Shown here: positions 4,796 through 6,883 of the stretch, one piece after another
How the letters are laid out: the number at the start of each line of letters is the position of its first letter
Position numbering within the stretch: the first letter of the stretch is position 1
DNA from: Candidatus Omnitrophota bacterium
Lineage (GTDB): Bacteria > Omnitrophota > Gorgyraeia > 2-01-FULL-45-10
Direction of reading: 5' to 3'
DNA length: 6,883 nt
Assembly (NCBI GenBank): GCA_028716065.1
Contig: JAQUQN010000058.1
Coordinates: 1 to 6,883, forward strand
Notes under the pieces: model-generated
Seen by the model: the letters and a program-made list of their open reading frames with translations, nothing else
Databases searched by the model: none
Told to the model about the DNA's origin: nothing
Program-made: the position numbers and the translations under genes

Positions 4796-5898
4796 GTCCC
4801 CGAACCCCGTATCACTTCCTCATACACCCCGACAACTTTATCCGCCATCACATCTAAAGAATACTTTTCCGTCATCGATTCCCTGCCGCTCCGGCCGAGC
4901 TCGTCGCGTAAACGTTTGTCATCCAAAAGCCTCATCACGGCGCCCTCGATCGCCTTAACGTCCCCCACTTTGAAGAGCAGACCGTTCGAACCATCCTTTA
5001 TGATATTACCGATGCCTCCGACATCCGAAGCGGCACATGCCTTTCCGGAGGCGAGCGCCTCAAGCAAGGCGATGCCGAGCCCCTCCTTGACGGAAGGAAA
5101 TACAAATACATCCATGATCGCCAGCAACCTCTCTGTATCGAGGGCCGGCTCTACAAAACGGATCGATCCTTCCAGGCCTAAGGTTTTCGCCAGTTTCCTC
5201 AGATTCAATTCTTCGGGACCTCCGCCGACCAGGACGCATTGGGCGTCGCGGCGCCTTGAGGTTATCCCCTTCATCGCCTCGATAAGGAAGCGCTGGCCCT
5301 TGACGTCCGAAAACCTGCCTATCGTCCCGATGACAGGCCCTTCCTTCAGGCCCAACGATCTCTTTACCGTGCCCTTTTCGACGTCGGAATAATTCTTCCG
5401 GAACCTCTCCAGGTCGATCCCGTTATATATGAGGGCTATCCTGCCGGCTGGCAAACCAAAATCGTCTTCGAGATGCTCTTTGACGGCGTCGCTTATCGCT
5501 ATGACCTTCGCGCCCCATGTATCGAACACCTTCCTCATGCGCTTCCTGAAATAGCCGTGGCATGTCGTCACGTACGGTATCTTCGCAAGACTAGAGGCGA
5601 GGCGCGCGACTACCTGCGAAACGCGCGTATGCGCGTGGATAAGGTCTATACTCTCGCGTCCGATGAGCGATCTCACGGCGAATATCGATTTCAATACCTT
5701 TGGGCTCAGTTCGGACTTCGTCTTTATGTCGAGCCTGGCCTGCGCGATCCCGAGCTTTTCAAGTTCACTCTCAAGATCTCCACCGGCGGAAGCCACCACA
5801 CAGCCCACGTCTTTGGCCTTGAGTGCCTTCGACAGGGAATAGACGTAATTGCCGATGCCGCCTATATTAATGTGCGTCGTTAACTGTAATATTTTCAA
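4792..5898 (-). CDS. GT4-family (GT-B fold) glycosyltransferase
   Basis: 368-residue retaining glycosyltransferase of the GT4 / group 1 type. N-terminal acceptor domain: MKILQLTTHINIGGIGNY with the glycine-rich loop at 13-16, IHAHTR (87-92) and a TCHGY segment (112-116). Hinge and donor domain: NGID (159-162), GRFSDVKGQ (194-202) with the phosphate-contacting Arg/Lys pair, VGGGPE (224-229), and the E-x7-E signature EGLGIALLE (Glu272, Glu280). There is no signal peptide; it is a peripheral inner-membrane enzyme using a nucleotide-sugar donor, with sugar and acceptor unknown. The start is TTG at 5898, not ATG. It has AAGAGG (5905-5910) with a 6-nt spacer, an in-frame stop (TGA, 5914-5916) lies just upstream, and the family sequence begins there. 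It overlaps the preceding GT9-D gene by 32 nt and shares ATGA with the deacetylase. Confidence 0.95.
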   Translation of the reverse strand: MKILQLTTHINIGGIGNYVYSLSKALKAKDVGCVVASAGGDLESELEKLGIAQARLDIKTKSELSPKVLKSIFAVRSLIGRESIDLIHAHTRVSQVVARLASSLAKIPYVTTCHGYFRKRMRKVFDTWGAKVIAISDAVKEHLEDDFGLPAGRIALIYNGIDLERFRKNYSDVEKGTVKRSLGLKEGPVIGTIGRFSDVKGQRFLIEAMKGITSRRRDAQCVLVGGGPEELNLRKLAKTLGLEGSIRFVEPALDTERLLAIMDVFVFPSVKEGLGIALLEALASGKACAASDVGGIGNIIKDGSNGLLFKVGDVKAIEGAVMRLLDDKRLRDELGRSGRESMTEKYSLDVMADKVVGVYEEVIRGSGT

Positions 5899-6883
5899 CT
5901 GTCGCCTCTTTGATCAAAAATTTCTTCATCGCGTTCAATACCTCGTCCACGGTTATTTTCCTCATGCACCTGAGATCCTTCATGCAGCGCGAACTGTAGC
6001 AGGGGCTGCACCTCAGGTCTTTTTTCAATACGACAACATCTTTTGCCGCGGGCACATGGCGCCTGGGGTCCGTCGGGCCGAAGAGCGCCACGAAAGGCGT
6101 GGCCATCGCGGCCGCTATGTGCATCGGCGCGGAGTCGGGCGTGAGATAGACCTTGAAACGTTTCACCAGGCTTGCGAGTTCCAACAGGCCCGTCTTCCCT
6201 ACGGCCACTACCGGTTTGGCGGCTGTCGATTTCACTATCCTGTCCGTGAAATCGATATCATCTTTCGAACCCGTGAGGACCACCCTGATATTGAACTCTT
6301 TCGCTAACCTATCGCACAACTGCGCTATATAGGAAGGCGGCCAATTCTTCGTGGCCCATTTTGCCGAGGCCCTTACATTTATGCCGACCAGGTCCTGCGA
6401 AGGTTTTATCCAGTTGTCCGCGAGAAATTTATCGACATATTTATCATCGTTCGCCGAAGGCCACAGCTCCAGAGTCTTGCCGGAGCCTTTTATGCCGGCG
6501 GCATTCAGGACCCTGAACTGATGTTCTATCGGGTCGAGATACGGCGCGTCATCCTTTATGCGCCTGTTAAGAAGAAAGGAGAGTTTTCTATTATCATAGC
6601 CATAACGCAGGTGCGCGAGGCTTGAAAATGCCAGGATATGGCTTTTTCTATTATTCTGCAGGTCTATGACCATGTCGAAACAGTTCTTGCGCAACGCGGC
6701 CCCTACCCTCATCAGGCCTGAGTAAGCCCTATCCCTTCCCTTGAGGTCGCATACTATCGTGTCGTTTATGTAAGGGCATCCGTTGAGGGCCTCTCTGGAA
6801 CGCAGGCCTACCAGCACCTTTATATTGGCATTCTCGAATTTCGAGCGTATGGCCCTTAAGGAGGGCACGCTCAATATGACATC
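5867..6883 (-). CDS. GT9 (heptosyltransferase-family) glycosyltransferase D, 5' end outside the window
   Basis: 338 residues are visible. The frame is open to the window edge, where the first codons read DVILSVPSLRAIR. That is the second half of the GT9 signature GD-V-I-L-S-x-P, so only roughly 10-20 residues are missing. A TTG at 6874 is in frame but would start inside this motif and delete the catalytic Asp, so it is not the start. Numbering from the edge: FDMVIDLQNN (69-78), INVRASAKWATKNWP (from 168), PDSAPMH (249-255), LFGPTDP (267-273), and C-x2-C-x4-C-x5-C (292, 295, 300, 306). It departs from its paralogues with TPDSAP in place of NDSGP and TKNWP in place of KRWP. First visible gene of the operon; it overlaps the GT4 gene by 32 nt. 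The donor is probably ADP-heptose or a relative. Confidence 0.93.
   Translation of the reverse strand, partial: DVILSVPSLRAIRSKFENANIKVLVGLRSREALNGCPYINDTIVCDLKGRDRAYSGLMRVGAALRKNCFDMVIDLQNNRKSHILAFSSLAHLRYGYDNRKLSFLLNRRIKDDAPYLDPIEHQFRVLNAAGIKGSGKTLELWPSANDDKYVDKFLADNWIKPSQDLVGINVRASAKWATKNWPPSYIAQLCDRLAKEFNIRVVLTGSKDDIDFTDRIVKSTAAKPVVAVGKTGLLELASLVKRFKVYLTPDSAPMHIAAAMATPFVALFGPTDPRRHVPAAKDVVVLKKDLRCSPCYSSRCMKDLRCMRKITVDEVLNAMKKFLIKEATVENITVNDAH
5905..5910 (-). promoter_or_regulatory. Shine-Dalgarno site selecting a TTG start for the GT4 gene
   Basis: On the minus strand AAGAGG is followed by CGACAG and then TTG at 5898. No ATG or GTG occurs in frame between the upstream stop (5914-5916) and the domain's first residues, so this site and TTG define the start. 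It lies inside the end of the GT9-D coding region. Confidence 0.65.

Noticed and set aside
6872..6874. TTG at 6874 as start of GT9-D
   Set aside because: It falls inside the GD-V-I-L-S motif and would remove the catalytic Asp; the frame continues to the window edge.

Overview
The window is one strand-coherent surface-polysaccharide (probably LPS core) glycosyltransferase operon, followed by a palindrome-rich intergenic region and the start of an unrelated or only loosely linked gene. All supported genes are on the minus strand, so transcription runs from the right edge to the left. The organism is most likely a Gram-negative-type (diderm), uncultured bacterium. Four different ADP-heptose:LPS heptosyltransferase-family (GT9) proteins in one operon imply an outer membrane with heptose-like core sugars. 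The stacked GT9 genes, heptamer repeats and palindromic spacers remind me of candidate phyla such as Omnitrophota, but that placement is impression, not proof.

Layout from right to left, in transcription order: (1) GT9 protein D, 5867-6883, cut by the window edge exactly at its catalytic GD motif; (2) a GT4 glycosyltransferase, 4792-5898, with a TTG start and a good Shine-Dalgarno (SD) site; (3) a membrane-anchored NodB-fold polysaccharide deacetylase, 4022-4795; (4) GT9 protein C (WaaF-like), 2946-3977; (5) GT9 protein B, 1982-2959; (6) GT9 protein A, 925-1989. Junctions overlap by 32, 4, 14 and 8 nt, which supports one polycistronic, translationally coupled unit. The only gap, between genes 3 and 4, is filled by a heptanucleotide repeat array. 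A related heptamer array lies inside the first codons of GT9-A. The operon promoter is outside the window.

Positions 243-924 carry no convincing gene. They hold a candidate terminator for the operon (830-853), a nested inverted-repeat element (639-840), a second inverted-repeat element with 20-bp arms (350-601), and a well-formed sigma70-type promoter (266-294). That promoter drives a truncated gene (1-242) whose visible 80 residues end in MGAHVIK.

Working together, the GT9 and GT4 enzymes would add sugars in sequence, on the cytoplasmic face of the inner membrane, to a lipid-linked core. The deacetylase, anchored with its domain outside the cytoplasm, would remove acyl groups from an amino sugar of that glycan or of peptidoglycan. 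I see no clearly new defence or mobile system. The most unusual signals are the heptamer arrays that supply a ribosome-binding site, a start codon and an N-terminal coding tail, one of which could act as a frameshift switch, and the two inverted-repeat elements.
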